A stretch of 64,000 nt of DNA from Epinephelus fuscoguttatus (GCF_011397635.1 NC_064767.1:21564537-21628536); one strand, 5' to 3'; positions 31,601 to 47,261 are shown, counted from the first letter of the stretch. Numbers and translations are program-made. The notes: a model not told the origin generated them from the letters alone.

Positions 31601-33076
31601 CGTCCTATCTCTATGTAAAATATGATGCTACGGACAGTATGATTAGATTAGCATAAAGACTGCAATCAGGTATAATCAGAAAAACTCAGATTCATCAGAT
31701 TTATCAGTTAGGACTTGGTGTTACCCCTCAACAAATCATCAGTTGTGTACCTCAACATTATTGGGTGTTTCGGCCTTTATCACAAGACCCCCTCCATTGA
31801 GGCAGGCCGACCACAGGCTGATCAGGCCTGGGAGTGTGTCAGAAGGTTGGCTCCTCTGTGGTCACCTGGGGGCCAGACGCTGATCCTCTCTCTTCAGACA
31901 TAACCAGTGACTGCACCTCTCAGCTGTACTGGCCAGATCTTTGACCACTTTCCTCTGGGCGTGCCTATAAATCCCAATTTCCCCGAGGAGCCTAGTGGTG
32001 GATCTAGCAAAGAAGCCTCTGCAACCCACCTCGCTCAGTCGCACCTCAGCTTTCTAGCCTCTAGTTGCCACTTCAGTTACGAGGTCAGCAGAGCGCATGT
32101 CATGTAATTTCTCTCTTTTTTTTTTAAATCCAAACCAAAATCAAAACATAAAGCAGCAGCTGATTTATGAGGGAGTATGTGCTGGACTTTTTCTTGGCCA
32201 GGCACAGTAACTTCCTCAAATCTCTAGTAGTTGGTGGTGACTAGCCTTTAATGAGAAATAGTCCAGCACAGAGCTCACTGCAGAATGGCAAACTGGTGTT
32301 GTTAAACCAGAGAGTGCCCATTGGTTGGAAGGTCCAATAGTTCATGTCCTATTGGACCAAAAGCCCACAGTTTGTCAGCCTGTTAAAGCCGCAAATTAGC
32401 CCGAAAACACTGCTCCAAAAATACACACTCTAGAGTTGGAGTTCAGCGACTGCCTGCCTGCCTACTTCTCAGATTTCATTAACATATTGCTCAATTTATC
32501 AGAGAATGTATAAATCATATCGTAAATCAGGATTTTTAATGACCTTTAAAGAAAGACTTTTCATTCTGGGAACTAAGTTAAATAAACAAAAGTAGCTTTT
32601 ATTTTTGGGATTTCTGGCACCTTTAAACTTGAGGCTTATGTACAGATTTAATAAACAAGTTTTAAGGTTGTAATTGGTCACTGGCACTAGGGCACTATGG
32701 TCTAGGTACTATGTCTGAGGGGTACTTCTGGTTCCATAGGTACCATACTGAAAGTGTTTGGTGGAAATGGGGCTATAGTCATGAGAGTGGTATGAATCTT
32801 CCCGTCCAAGAAAGTGAATAAACATTATTCCCAAACTGTTCCCTTAAAGGACACATATTGATTACATGCAAGAACCTAACATACCGTGGCTCATATCTCA
32901 GCGCTGTAAATGCAATACAACCCCTCACTAACAAACTGACAGTATGACCTGTGTTACAGGAGGGAGTAACTGCAGTACAGCAGGTAAAACAATGGCAGTC
33001 TGACATCATGGAGACCCTGCAGAGCCTGGAGAAGCCGAGGGAGGTGGGACCTGAAAACACCTTGAGAGAGGAGTGA
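28683..33076 (+). CDS. ankrd2: Ankyrin repeat domain protein 2 (muscle ankyrin repeat protein), 8 coding exons
   Basis: ANKRD2 is a stress-responsive striated-muscle protein that shuttles between the sarcomeric I-band (titin) and the nucleus. Exons: 28683-28718, 30297-30443, 30546-30653, 30735-30833, 30973-31071, 31207-31305, 31397-31495, 32960-33076; they join in frame to 267 aa. Four consecutive exons of exactly 99 bp each encode one 33-residue ankyrin repeat (residues 98-229), flanked by partial repeats. A basic cluster KRKKKIKK at 42-49 fits the family's nuclear signal. Block order [43 protein letters not shown] and [20 protein letters not shown] fits ANKRD2 better than ANKRD1. The N-terminus is about 70-90 residues shorter than human ANKRD2, so an upstream coding exon may have been missed. 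The C-terminal tail is also shorter. Confidence 0.93.
31553..31690. repeat. Fragment of a dispersed fish repeat in ankrd2 intron 7
   Basis: AATAGTTTGACATTTTGGGG followed by AATACACTTATT and later TTAGCATAAAGACTG matches a common fish MITE as I remember it. The ends are not resolved. Confidence 0.45.
31715..32105 (-). mobile_element. Retroelement ORF2 remnant (minus strand) in ankrd2 intron 7
   Basis: The minus-strand translation includes [20 protein letters not shown] and, further on, a [13 protein letters not shown]-like stretch. This resembles the C-terminal region after the reverse transcriptase in Tx1/L1-like fish elements. It is a short fragment without its remaining domains, and I cannot name the clade. 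Confidence 0.4.
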
Positions 33077-36000
33077 ACAGCATGCATATCTACTCAGTAT
33101 ATTCTCTATGACTTCTCTTTTTATCACTTTCTGTCTCAGGTTCAAAACACATTCTGTAATTCTGCTGTAGGTCTGTGTACATCATGTCTGAGACTGAGTG
33201 TATGTACGTGACAAAATCAGCTTTTCCAGGGCATGGCGTTAAAACCTCTGAGATTAGTCTGAACTCTGACACTGGTAAATGTCAACTTGGGTGTGAAGGA
33301 TTCAAAATGATTTGCTTATCTTGAATATGGAGACAAAAACATCTGAATGAGGAAGCAAAGCTGAATTTTTATCAAAACCTTACTGCCAAGTTTTGGCTTT
33401 TGATGTTCACATCTAAAGCGCTTCATGATCTGAGGAGCCCTCTCATGGATGTTTCATATCTGATTTGTGATGCCTTTGGAAGCTGAATAATATTAATAGA
33501 TATAGTGCTGTGCAGAAGCTGTTTGAATATACATCAAGAAGTCCTTGTTTTATTGAGGCGGCAGACAAGGCCGGAGCACACAGTAGCACTGTGTTTGAGA
33601 CGTCAGCTGACGATAGCAGAGATGGCTGGTATGCCCCCACTAAAGTCAGGGATTCGAGGGGAGCTCAGTGGGCATATTTTCCTTCTACCATCAGTGGCTC
33701 AAATGTTCCTGAGGGAGGTTGGTTATTCACACTGGGGAAACCAACAGCTTGCTTCACTGCTTGTAATGTAGTTGTTTGTGCAGTTAGTCAGTACACACAC
33801 AGCCATTCATTTCGTGAGCACATTTTGTTCCACAAATATTGTGCCACTGCTGCATTTTTCATAATGTGAATGTAAAACGCTGTTTTGAAAAGCGTAGCTA
33901 CAGTCTTCTGTTAAAAAATTCAATGTGTTCATTGTAGACAACTCGTCAGATACATTATCAGCCACACACAGTATTTCCTGTTCCAAGCAAGGCTGTTTAA
34001 CTGTCAGGGACTTCTGTGGAGATACACCATACAAGGTTACGCAAACTATGAGACAGTGTTGTCATTTATTTGGTCAGCGTGACACTAACAGAGATATTAC
34101 AGTACATCATTGTTCAAGGGCGTGAATTTTGTTTCAACATCAGAAAGAGGATTTTTGAGGTTTTGGATGTCCTCTGCTAGCAAATTTTGAGCATCAAACA
34201 CTTAATTTCTGCATCCTGGTGAAATCTTCTGCACTAATTTGTACCTTTTCCGCATCAGTTTAAGGTGTAAATGCCTTTAACCTTTATCCCAATTTTTTCA
34301 TAAATGTAAAACTATTCAAATCATCTGTCTGATAACCCTTTAAAGTAATCAATCTTTTTTTTAATTTTCATGGAAAAATAGGTGAAAAAGTGTTTTTTAT
34401 GGTCAGTCACAATTCTGACCAGTGGGATAATGTGTTGTATCCACCATTCATTGACCAAATCAACATATTCTCTTATGCAGTCATCAAAATCCTTGTATAT
34501 CCCAGCTCACCTATTAACACATTTAAAACTCTGTCACTGGCAGTCCCCAGCATTTCCACTAGAAAGCTCCATCACATTCTAGAGTGACTACTCTACATAT
34601 CAAAAATTCTTACACATACATATTGCCTCTTTGTCAGTGCCTTTTACATTCACATATGATGTGCAAGGTATCCCTCTGCATCTGCTGTGACGTTCCAGTA
34701 CACCCTACCAATACTGGGATGTCAACAAAAGCACATGGTTAGGTTTAGAAAACAACATTTGGCATTCGGGAAGCAAACACTCGGCTCCTGGGTGAAAGTC
34801 CAGGGTTTGTGGACCACCCAACCTACCCAATCTGTACGGACTTTCCTGCTCCTTACATTATGTCATTTCCAGCAGGGTGTCGTACCGCCCCCGTAGGTGC
34901 CATCCAGCCATATCATAACAACACCAAAGGTTACGTCCGACCCTGTTACCTACTACCACGAAAGGTGGCTTTTGGCTTCAGGTGTCTGAAGCCAAAATCT
35001 TTTTCAAAGCAGCGGTATTCAACGACTTCAGAATGAGAACGGGCAGGAGGGGTAGGCGATAATCACTGTTTAAGATGTTCCTATCATGATCTGTTTGCAT
35101 CAGTTCAGCATATGAGTTCAAACCTCACAGTATATATCTGACACATCGCTATCACAATCACTGAAGACAGCAATCTTTTTGATTTTGAGGGACAACTTGA
35201 AGCGGTTAGAAGATGAATGAATGAATGAACTGTAAGGTTGTATGCATTGTCTGGACTGTCACCTAGACCCCACATATCCAAAACTTCACTCAAAAGAAGA
35301 GTAGAAAGTTAGGCAGATCAAGAACTATGTACTTTTAGATGTGTTATCCCACTGGTCACTATTGTTGCTGTCAACATGTTCACTAATTCTGTGACCCTTC
35401 TGAACAAAGTTGAGCAATTAGAAATGCAAATATCAATACGAGACACCTTAAAGATAATGTATACCAAAACTCTCTGTCCTATCTTTATGTTAACACACTT
35501 GACTAACCATTTGTTTGGGAGCTTTGATGCAGCCATCCTTGTCTCATGGTGCAACCAGGAAGTAAACACCTCTGGTCATGTGGCAATTTACAATAAACTA
35601 AACTAAATTTGATGGATATGCATTTATACATCATTCGGTAACATTTTTAGAGCCTTATAACTGAAAACCTTTTTTTGTAGTCACTATTGTTACCAGTGTG
35701 ATTTAAATGCTGTCAAAATAAAAGTCCTGTGCTACTTGTGTCTTTCTATAATCAGGGACAAATACACATGCTCTAAATGTTAAGGAGAGGATCCCCCTGC
35801 ATTCCCCTGAAATCTATGCCTGTGTTATAGTTTATGCATAAGATTAAATCTGTTGGACTCATATATGTTTTACAGCTTTAATTCTGTTCATGTGAGCTAC
35901 AAACTGTATGCGGTGCTGTTGCTGAGGGCTGGAGTGGTGTAGAATGAGGAGGGGGATGGGAAAACTGGCTTCTGCTTGGAGCTGTGCAGCAGCCAAAGAC

Positions 36001-36172
36001 CAGAGGAACCTGTTTATCCATGAAACGGTTAAAGTTCCTCCCCATAGCTGCAGATTTCTGACATTCTTTGTGGTAAAAACATCGGAAATGGCTCCATAAT
36101 CACCTGATAAGGAACGACTTTGTCATGTGTCCAAACACAGGGAAAAACGCACATCTTTTCTCAACACAAGGC
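33077..36172. other. ankrd2 3' region and intergenic DNA
   Basis: The first canonical AATAAA I see after the ankrd2 stop is at 35592-35597, with another AATAAA near 35718. The ankrd2 3' UTR could therefore be about 2.5 kb, or an undetected variant signal may be used. Open frames in the 33.4-34.1 kb and 34.4-35.0 kb stretches show no recognisable domain. GTTAGGTTTAGAAAACAACA near 34739 looks like repeat debris. Confidence 0.35.
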
Positions 36173-36178
36173 TTTATT
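36173..36178 (-). terminator. Candidate distal poly(A) signal for morn4
   Basis: TTTATT on the plus strand gives AATAAA on the minus strand. A second candidate is at 37463-37468. Either implies a morn4 3' UTR of 2-3.5 kb that reads through two MITEs. No canonical signal was noticed nearer the stop at 39665. Confidence 0.35.
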
Positions 36179-37800
36179 GAACACATTACTGCCTATGTGA
36201 TACACAAACCTATTCCAGGAGAATGAGGGGATACTGTGCGGTAGTTTTTATCTAAGAGCACTCAAAGCAACATTATATTGTTACTGGAAAAAAAAGGTAA
36301 CCATGGCAATGATATTTTCCAGGCAGGTGAGAGTCTGGACAGGCACGCTTTTAAAGCACCATTTGTTTTCCAGTTGGAAATAGATGTGGAATTTTTGTGA
36401 ATTCAATTCCACTCAGGCAGGCGTGTGGAGGCAAAGAAGGCTTGAGAGCAGGCGCCATCTCCGAAATAGCAGGAAGGAAAAATGCTGTTACATGATCTGA
36501 AATGCGGGACATTACACATACAGCAAAACAACAAAGTATCATTGTGTGCTTGGAGATAGTGGTACTGACGCATGCTCTGGACTGCTTCTCTGTGTCTAAT
36601 GTTACCTTCAATCTTTCTGATTGTACTCTGCAGCACACTGCCATACCAAAGGGGGTCTCAATGAAGCAGCAGTATGGGTTCATGATATTGAGTATTGATT
36701 GTTTTTCCCCTCAAAGAATATAACAACAATAAAAACCAGAAACTGCAATAATCCAGGCGAGAGACTCTGAGAATATTTACAACAAAATCTCATATCAATT
36801 CCCTGTTTAATCTTCGGTCCTTTTGTTTTTCCTGTGCACTGCAGCCCCAGGTGGATTTGTCCTTATTGATTTGTCTTTACAATCCAGCTGTGAGAAATAA
36901 CACATGTAAATCCTGTCGACTGCTCCCGGCCTCCTCACCTATAATATCATTTGATTGTCTTTGGTTGAATTTCTGTGTAGGCAACCCTAGACAACAAGCC
37001 CCGTCTACAAATGCTTTGTAAGGCCTATTAACTGTTCAAGTACACTGAACTCATCCGTAATCACAGAATAGCTGCGACTGGCTATAAAGGTTAATATATT
37101 CCTCAAAATACTCAACCACACTGTCTTAAATAATTTAGTAACATCGTTTTCTACCTGACCAATCAAAGAATTTTCTCTTCATTCATTTGAAAGGTCAGAA
37201 CAAACACAATCAGTGACAATGAATGTGTGAACACTTCACAGAAAAACACAAAATTACATTTTCTTAAATATATATAAATACTTTCATTCAGCTGCCTCAA
37301 TTATGATCTGTGTCCTTAATTCAATGCATATAATTATGATTATCTAACAACTCTGATGATGTCCAGTCGTCCAAGTCTTTCAGGTTATAAAAGGGAAAAC
37401 GTGAGAGAATTATCCAGCGGAGTTAAATCTCCTCTCCCATGATTTCCACTGGGAGACGGAGGTTTATTGAAGTGAGGAGAGCTGCTGGACTTGTGAGTGA
37501 TGGGGGCTGAGACTCAGCACCAGCTTAGCAACATGTCCCTCAAAGTGAAGGCAATCTTCAAACAGGCCTCAAATTCATTCGGATGACAGACACCTTAGGG
37601 GAAATGATGCAGAGGAGACGGGAAGGAGAGGGAAGTGTGCGTCATCTCATTTTCAGATGGACACCCTGGAACTACACTCTTGTACCAAAATGTCTTTAAG
37701 GCAATGTGAATACTGATCCTCTAGAAGGAGAAACACCGGTGACGAAATGCATTCCTTGAAAGATAAAGATGGCAGCAGCACTGTTAATTGGGATGAGATT

Positions 37801-38010
37801 TTAAAGGTGCCCCGTGGAGTGTTTTTTTGAATAAACTAAAGTTATGTCTACATTCACTGTTTTCAAGTCTTGTCTGACAAACGTGTTGAATGCATTTCCT
37901 TCCTCATAAAGCATCTGTAAAGCCTTTTTTTCCAATATTTTAAACTGTGCATTATTTAGATCCACGTTTGCTATCTTGCAGTACTAGAGGTCTCCACAGG
38001 GGACCTTTAA
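37801..38010. mobile_element. Short MITE with TTAAAGGTGCCCC ends, 210 bp
   Basis: The left end TTAAAGGTGCCCCGTGGAG and the right end CTCCACAGGGGACCTTTAA are imperfect inverted repeats of about 19 bp, with TTAA at both boundaries. The inside (ATAAACTAAAGTTATGTCTA, CATTTCCTTCCTCATAAAGC) matches a common fish repeat. There is no coding capacity. Confidence 0.75.
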
Positions 38011-38136
38011 GTAACACTCTGTTTTAATGGATTGCAGCAATTTTAAAGTGAACTGATCTAATTAGTGTCTGAAGTCTTTGACATACAGACTTAATTTTAC
38101 ACCTTTTCCTAATGCAGGAGAAAAAAAACCTCCTTG

Positions 38137-39259
38137 AGTGTCCAGTGTGTAAGATTTAGGGGAATTTAGTGGAATCTATTGGTGAGGATTGCAGATTGCA
38201 ATTAGCTGACACTTCTCCCAGTTTGATTTCTTTAATGTTCATCGTTCAGGACGTTTTTATCGGTAGCTGAATCATCCGCAGAGGTCTCCACCTCTCCCAA
38301 ACAAACAGAGTTGTTGACTCAAACTGGTAAAGACACTGTATTAAAGCAGTTTCACGTTACAAATCAGTGTTTCTCCTATGCTGTTTGGCTCGTCAGAAAC
38401 AGGCTGCTAGCCCAGCACCTGCTAATGTATGCTCGCCTTTCTTCACTGATAACATTACATGTGCTCACCTTTTTTCTGATCCAGACATTAAAGTTTTTTT
38501 TTTTACAGGTAGCCGAATTATCCGCAGAGGTCAAACGCACCTGGGATCTAAACCAGTTAAAACACTGAATAAAGCAATGTCACCTTACAAATTTGTGTTT
38601 CTCCAATGCTGGTTGGCTCATCAAAAACAGGCCACTAACCTAGCATCTGCTTATCAGTGCTCACCTTTCTTCTCAGATTACTTAAATTCCAGACGTTCAG
38701 GAGGTTTTTATAGGTAGCCGAATTATCTGCAGAGGTCTCCTCCTCTCCAAAACAAACGTTCCCAGTAATTTAAACTGGTAAAAAACACTGAATAAAGCAA
38801 TGTCACATTACAAATTAGTGTTTCTCCGATGCTGTTTGGCTTAGCCACTAGCCTAGCGCCTGCTAATGTGTGCTCACCTTTTTTCTCAGATTACTTAAGA
38901 TCCAGATGTTCAGGCGTTTTTTATCGGGGGCTAAACTATCTGCAGTTGTCTCTTCCTCTCCAGAACAAACAGATTGATTATTTTAAACTGGTAAAAACAC
39001 TAAATAAAGCAGTTTCACATTTTAAAAACACAAATGGCCCTATCAAGAGTCAGTATTTGGTTTGTTCTTTCTGGGCTTCTGTAGAAACATGGTGGTGCAA
39101 CATGGCGATCTCTATGGACAAGGATCTGCTCCCTATGAAGATATTAATGGCTCATTCTAAGGTAATAAAACGTGACAAGCACTTAACGGAACATAATTAT
39201 TATATTATATTCCATTTCTGCCAATATATCCCCCTAAATCCTACACACTGGACCTTTAA
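38137..39259. mobile_element. MITE of the GTCCAGTGTGTAGGATTTA family, copy 1, with internal tandem repeats
   Basis: The left end GTCCAGTGTGTAAGATTTAG and the right end CTAAATCCTACACACTGGAC (then CTTTAA) are inverted repeats. The interior holds three to four tandem units of roughly 205-245 bp. Each contains TAGCYGAAT-CATCCGCAGAGG-like sequence (about 38263, 38510, 38714 and a diverged 38928), followed by AAACTGGTAAAAACACTGAA and TGTTTCTCCTATGCTGTTTG. The same element family recurs at 45446-47261. Confidence 0.75.
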
Positions 39260-39664
39260 AGTACCAGATGTGCAATTGCATGGTAAGAAGAGGTCTCCTA
39301 TTTTCCGCTGTCTGATATATGAAGCTAACTATTCTAGAGAAACCACTAAGACACTGTTTATGAGTACAAGGAACAAAACAGCAGCATTTGGTGTTAACAT
39401 GACTTGTGAAGTTAAAGGTGTGCTTCATGGTGTTGTGCATTTCAAGTCAGTCATACAGAAAGCCATTGTTTGGTCAAATTGCATGTGCATTCCAAGCCAC
39501 TGTGACGGCTAAGCGAGGAAGATGCAGAAAAAGAAAGTGATGGTGAAAAAAAGAGAGAAAGACACAGAGAGAAGAGCTGGAGGGGAGTATACGAGTACAC
39601 ATCCCTGAGGCCCTCCTGGAAGTTGCTGGAACCCTGACCGTGTCTCCTCTGAGGTCCATGACAG

Positions 39665-42142
<2,478 letters not shown>

Positions 42143-43167
42143 TCATTAGCAGCACAGATAAAGTACACATATAATTTGCTGACCAGCAGCTATACATTTA
42201 ATAGAAAAGCACTGCACTTTGAATGGTTTCCAGAGTCAGAGGGGCATCTGTGAGTCTCTAACAGCTCTAAGAGGCTGTTTCTTTAACTGTCCATAACCTC
42301 TGACTTCTATAGAGGGAAGCGAAAAAGAAATGTTCCCTAATGGGATTACTTTTGCTCATGTAATTCTCAAGTCCAGCTGGGTGCCAGTGTCACAAGCTTC
42401 CCAAACATACTGCAATTTGGCATTACCTTTAATCAATTAAATAAATAAAGACAGAAAAGCATTCAATAGACTTTAACATACAGCCTCATGAAGTGTGACT
42501 AGTCTTTAGTTAGAGTACTAAACACCACGAATAAATTACAATTAAATACCTGAAGCAGTTTTTGTGTTTTCTAAATAGGGTGGAAATTATAGTGAGGATT
42601 GCTGTGGGACAAAGCCTCAGTGTCAGTGCATGTTCCTGCAGTTGAACTTTAAGTGTGGGTCGGATCAAAGGATAAAGACAGGTCACACCAGATCCTATAA
42701 CTGTCAACCTAAGAAGTCTGTTTAATGCCCGGTGCATGTTGGTGGTGGTGATGCTGGTCTGACCCCAGTTGAAAAACACACTTGGTGGTGAAACGCCCTC
42801 TGTAATGAACCAGGCTGGAAAACGTGACTGTATGACTGCAGATATAAACAAAAGCTTCTCCCGTGGTGACCATTTCAAACAGCCTATTGTTTAAAACAAA
42901 TGTCAGTGTGGTCCACAATGGCAGTCAGGTGTAGTTTTACACATGCTGTCGCCATTGAATAATTCAGTCCACACCGTGACTGAAACACACTAACGTTACT
43001 GTAAATATCTGAATCAGGCTGCCAGTGTGTTTCAGTCAGTGAAGCCTTTGCATACATATGCTCCATAGGCTATCGCTTATAGTGTCAAGCGTACGTAAAT
43101 CGGTTGTAACCTATGGCAACACAACTACATGCGAAAAACGACAACACCTAAAAACGCTATCGTTTAC

Positions 43168-43330
43168 CTGTCCGCTACGTTTGTCGTCTCTGAAGCATGG
43201 AAACCACCGTACAAGAGCCGAGGGGCGTAAAAATATGAAAACACCGGCTGAGAAACGTATGCCGCATTCAGGTGATCCTCGTAAACTCCTACATCACACA
43301 TGAAGCGTCTTAAATGACGTTTACATTTGC
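43168..43330 (-). promoter_or_regulatory. Probable morn4 5' non-coding exon and promoter area
   Basis: The sequence is CpG-rich compared with its surroundings. On the minus strand, AGCGGACAG/GTAAAC at 43168 is a usable splice donor, and the acceptor AAACCAG/GGGTGAC lies 7 bp before the morn4 ATG. A CRE-like TGACGT occurs at about 43315-43320. The upstream boundary is approximate. Confidence 0.4.
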
Positions 43331-45445
43331 GTCACATACGATTGCACAAAGTGAGCAAATCTACAGTAAAGGTGTTGTATTATTTGTTGTTTATTTTAGA
43401 AATTGAGATGAACGGTTGTGTTACAGCAGCTGCATGAAAATAGTGAAATGTCTTCTTATACAGGCTTAATAAAAACGTCTCGTACTTTGACATGCATAAT
43501 ATGCTCTACTCATAAGGATTCAACTGAGTAACTTCTATATGAACCTATGTCCTCTCTACAAGCCGTGTTTACTTTTGTTTTCGTGTTCGTGTCGACGTTC
43601 AGCTCAGAATTGCAATAACTCCGACAGCACCTGAAGGTAGCACTCCAACAGCATCATCGCAGCCTGACCGCCGCGCTGTTTCATTGCATGACTGCTGTTG
43701 GCTCTCATTAAAACTTTCTCTGATTGGCCTGGTGTGCGCTACAGTTTAGAGACTGTGGCATATATTTTTATAAAAGGCTCCTGGGCATTTTGCTGAAGAT
43801 AGTTGAAGCACACAACACTACAGTTTAAGCGGCTGTAGTGTAGTTGACATAATGTTTAACATGAAGGCCATAGACTACATATAGTGTACAGACTCTAGTG
43901 AACTGTGAATAAAGATGTGAGCATTATATTATTAACACCACTACTTCAATATCCACCACATCTACTACTACTTATTACTAATTAACAACAGTCATGACTA
44001 TATATTATTATTATTACTATTACTAATGTATTCTACAGAAAACAGACTTATGCGGTCTATAGTGTAGGGATTCAGATAATGTTTCTCACAGGCTAACTGC
44101 ATAGACATTACGTTTTTGTTCCCCTCAAACACAACTGCATTTTAGTTACTAGCCAGGATAGCATTTATTCAACTGTGTAAATAGGTACTCCAAAAAGCAA
44201 CTATAGATTCTTCCTGTTCCTGAAAATCCAATTAAGACACGATCTAAATCTAGAATCAGGCATACTTCAAGTAAATCACAGAAAGTTATAATCAAACAAT
44301 TTCAATGAATATGACAGGCTATAAAAACAAAATCAAAACAATACTGCAATATTTAGTAACCAGCTGTAAAAAATGAGCTGTGTGCTCTTGTCAACCCACT
44401 TTGTTTCCAAACAGATTTTGCTTTTAAGTAGCCAAACACAACTATGGCATTAATGGTATTAAAAAATTAAACACAGCCTCTGTACTACCCAGGGCATTAG
44501 GTAACAAGAGTCTAGAGCTGTATAGTGTTTATGTTCACCATCTTAGTTTAGTGTGTTAGCACACTAAACCTTGCTAATCCGCATTAAACATGAAGTACAG
44601 CTTAAGATGATGGGAATGTTATGTATGCAGATGTTTGGTCATAAACCACAGTTTTAAACAAAATGAAAATCAGGGGTCAGGGGATCAAAAATGAGAACAA
44701 CTGAACCTATGGGGAACATGAATGTTTGTACCATTTCACAGCAATCCATTCAATTCATCCAAGCAATCTTAAAAGAAAAGTCAAACTAATGGTGGCCACA
44801 GAGGAAAGGTCAGGGGATCCCTAAATTCAGTATCGTATATTGTCTGTAAACCATCAATGTCTGTATACGTTCCATGCCAGCCAGTCCTGAAGATGCTGAG
44901 ATACCGGTATTTCACAGGATGAGTGAAAACTTTGACTTGCTGGTGGAACATTAGGTAAAGTAAATGAATCACCAAAGTTCTTAGACTGATCCTCTGGGAA
45001 CCATGAATATCTGTACAAAAATTAATACTAATCCCTCAAGTAGTTGTGAAAATATTTCACTAATAGTCAAAAATGTAAATTATGTTGTGGCACAGAGAGA
45101 AGGTAAGAGAATCACCAAAGTTAGTAGGTTTGATTCACTGGAGACCATGCAAAATTTAATGCAGATCTATTGAGTAATGCTTGAGATATTTCACTCTGAG
45201 CCAAAGTGGTGGACCGACCATCTCTAGAGCCACGCCAAAAGCTTTGGTTAAAAATGCAGGATATGCCTTGAGACCAAACCATTTTATTTTAGTTTTTGCC
45301 TGGTTGGCAATCCTGGTTGGCAATCCAGCCTTGGGTAAAGTCTAGCCTATACTAAACAGTTACTGATCTTTCAAGGGGAAAATACCTCACATTTGATTTG
45401 ATATAGACAGCTCAAGGTATTAACCTAAACCCCACATTAATATTT
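43331..45445. other. morn4-lcor intergenic region with degenerate repeat units
   Basis: No gene is recognised. At about 44640-45235, loosely repeated units contain ACCATGAATATCTGTACAAA, CAATCCATTCAATTCATCCA, GAGATATTTCACTCTGAGCC and AAAGTGGTGGACC, a composition seen in a common fish repeat. A perfect 10-bp hairpin is at 44546-44569. Nothing else is supportable. Confidence 0.4.
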
Positions 45446-47261
45446 TTAAAGGTCCAGTGTGTGGGATTTAGTGGCATCTAGCAGTGAAGCTGCAAAAGGG
45501 ACATCTCTCCCATGTCCCAAGCATTTAGAACGACACTGTTCGATGCAGAAATGTGAAATCAGGATTGGCCCAATTTAGAGCCAGTGTTTAGTTTGTTCGT
45601 TCTGGGCTACTGTGGAAAAACATGACTGACTTAGTGGAAAATGACTCACTTCCTGTCCCCCCAGGAAGTGGGAGACTGGAAGTGAGCCAATTTTTGTAGT
45701 GGCCAAACAGTGAAATTACAACATAGCTAGTACGCAGTGATATAAGTAATAAGTACTAAGTAATTAATGCATCTCATAATAGTTGTAATGGGTTTTGGTC
45801 AATGTTGTGACATATTGCACCGTGAGTTAAGTTGTGCATGTGGTTAGTGACATCCTACTTTTGTCGTTAGTAGAAAGTGAAATAAAAAGGTTTCCTACTA
45901 TTATCTAAAGAGCAGCTTCAAATTCAAAGTTAATTTATTTGCTTCTTTCTTATTAGCAAGACACCCCAGTTTGCTAACATGTAATTATTGGGATATGTAC
46001 TATTTCTACCTATCCACCTTATTCCTGAGGGCACTACTGTAGAAATGATTATGTGCGCTACCTCCTGTGAGATAGCGGAAGTAGCAGTATGCTAGTTAGT
46101 CCCATAGTGTCTGTGGTTAGTCCTGGTGGCTACTCTTTGTGGATAACCGCCAACGCTGGTTCTCTTCGAAAGTACTTTACCTTCAGTTTAGCAAATACTA
46201 ATTTATTTTTTAACAAATATTGAACGAATGTTAACTTAGCATTTTCTAAAATGTCTTTGCGGAGCTGGTACCTGTTGCCCTGTCCATGTCTGTAATGACT
46301 AACAACCAGTCTGAGCTAAGTTTTTTGTCTTCAGCAACTATGTGTTGAACATGTAACCAGAACAAAAAGGGATTGTTCCTGTTGCCAAAGGTACCATTGA
46401 TATGAGAAATAAAACCACAACAGTTTCACGAGACTTAGTGAAAATGTATTAAATCAGAATTAGCAGAAGAGAACGTCAGTACGTGATATCCCTACCTTTC
46501 CCCGTCTGACTTCATTCTCAACCTACATTAGAAAATTGATCATTATAAAATAAACTCAGCAACATACCTTGAAATATGAATTTAGTCATTAGGGCTGACA
46601 ATGTGTCACTGATTTACCATACTTCCTTTATATCATATAAAAAAATGAATGTGAAAAGTTATTTTTATTATTACTACTTTATATTACTATTACTGAAGTC
46701 TGCTGCTAAATTCAGCATCATGTTTTGCTCAGAACAGTTTTTAATAAATCAGCAGTTAAAAAAATGTGTAAACTGCATTGTTAACGCAGATGAGCGGAGG
46801 ATTAGCTGGGAAACATCACATTTATTTACTTTACATGGAGCTACAGTTAATACTGAATTATGTTAAATGTTTGCCGAATGTGTTAGTATCTCTTAATAAG
46901 TCATCAAAAATCTTAGGAGCAGATAAGCTAGCTCGGGACATGTCAAAGTTAACAATATTTTAACGGAGTAAGGCAAGCTAATTGCTACAGTGCCTGGTTT
47001 AATGGAAAAAAAGACAACAGTGCTTTGAGATAGCAGTCAGAGATGGCAGAGGTATGGTCACATAATCCTGCTTGAGCTATAACAGGTGTGTTCCACGTAT
47101 CCCAGTTGATCTTGGAAAGAAGAATAGAGTACTGTACACAAACTGTTACCATTGGAAACCGCCCGTTTCGGTTCAACGCCGGAAGTCGCGCACATATTTC
47201 GCGCAAGGGATCACGGGGGAGTTGGATGGATGCCCTTAAATCCTACACACTGGACCTTTAA
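45446..47261. mobile_element. MITE-type element of the GTCCAGTGTGTAGGATTTA family, copy 2
   Basis: The 1.8-kb element starts TTAAAGGTCCAGTGTGTGGG and ends TCCTACACACTGGACCTTTAA, with TTAA at both edges. Internal phrases such as GTTTGTTCGTTCTGGGCTAC match the equivalent part of copy 1 (TTTGTTCTTTCTGGGCTTC near 39061). No transposase domain is recognised, so it is non-autonomous or contains insertions. It ends 246 bp before the lcor start codon. Confidence 0.75.

Noticed and set aside
33505-33869. Overlapping open frames of 88 and 119 codons downstream of ankrd2
   Set aside because: No domain, no splice context and no family resemblance were seen.
38829-39512. 227-residue plus-strand frame, the longest uninterrupted frame besides the transposase
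   Set aside because: It runs through the MITE interior and its tandem units into flanking sequence, with no conserved domain. Chance openness is the simpler reading.
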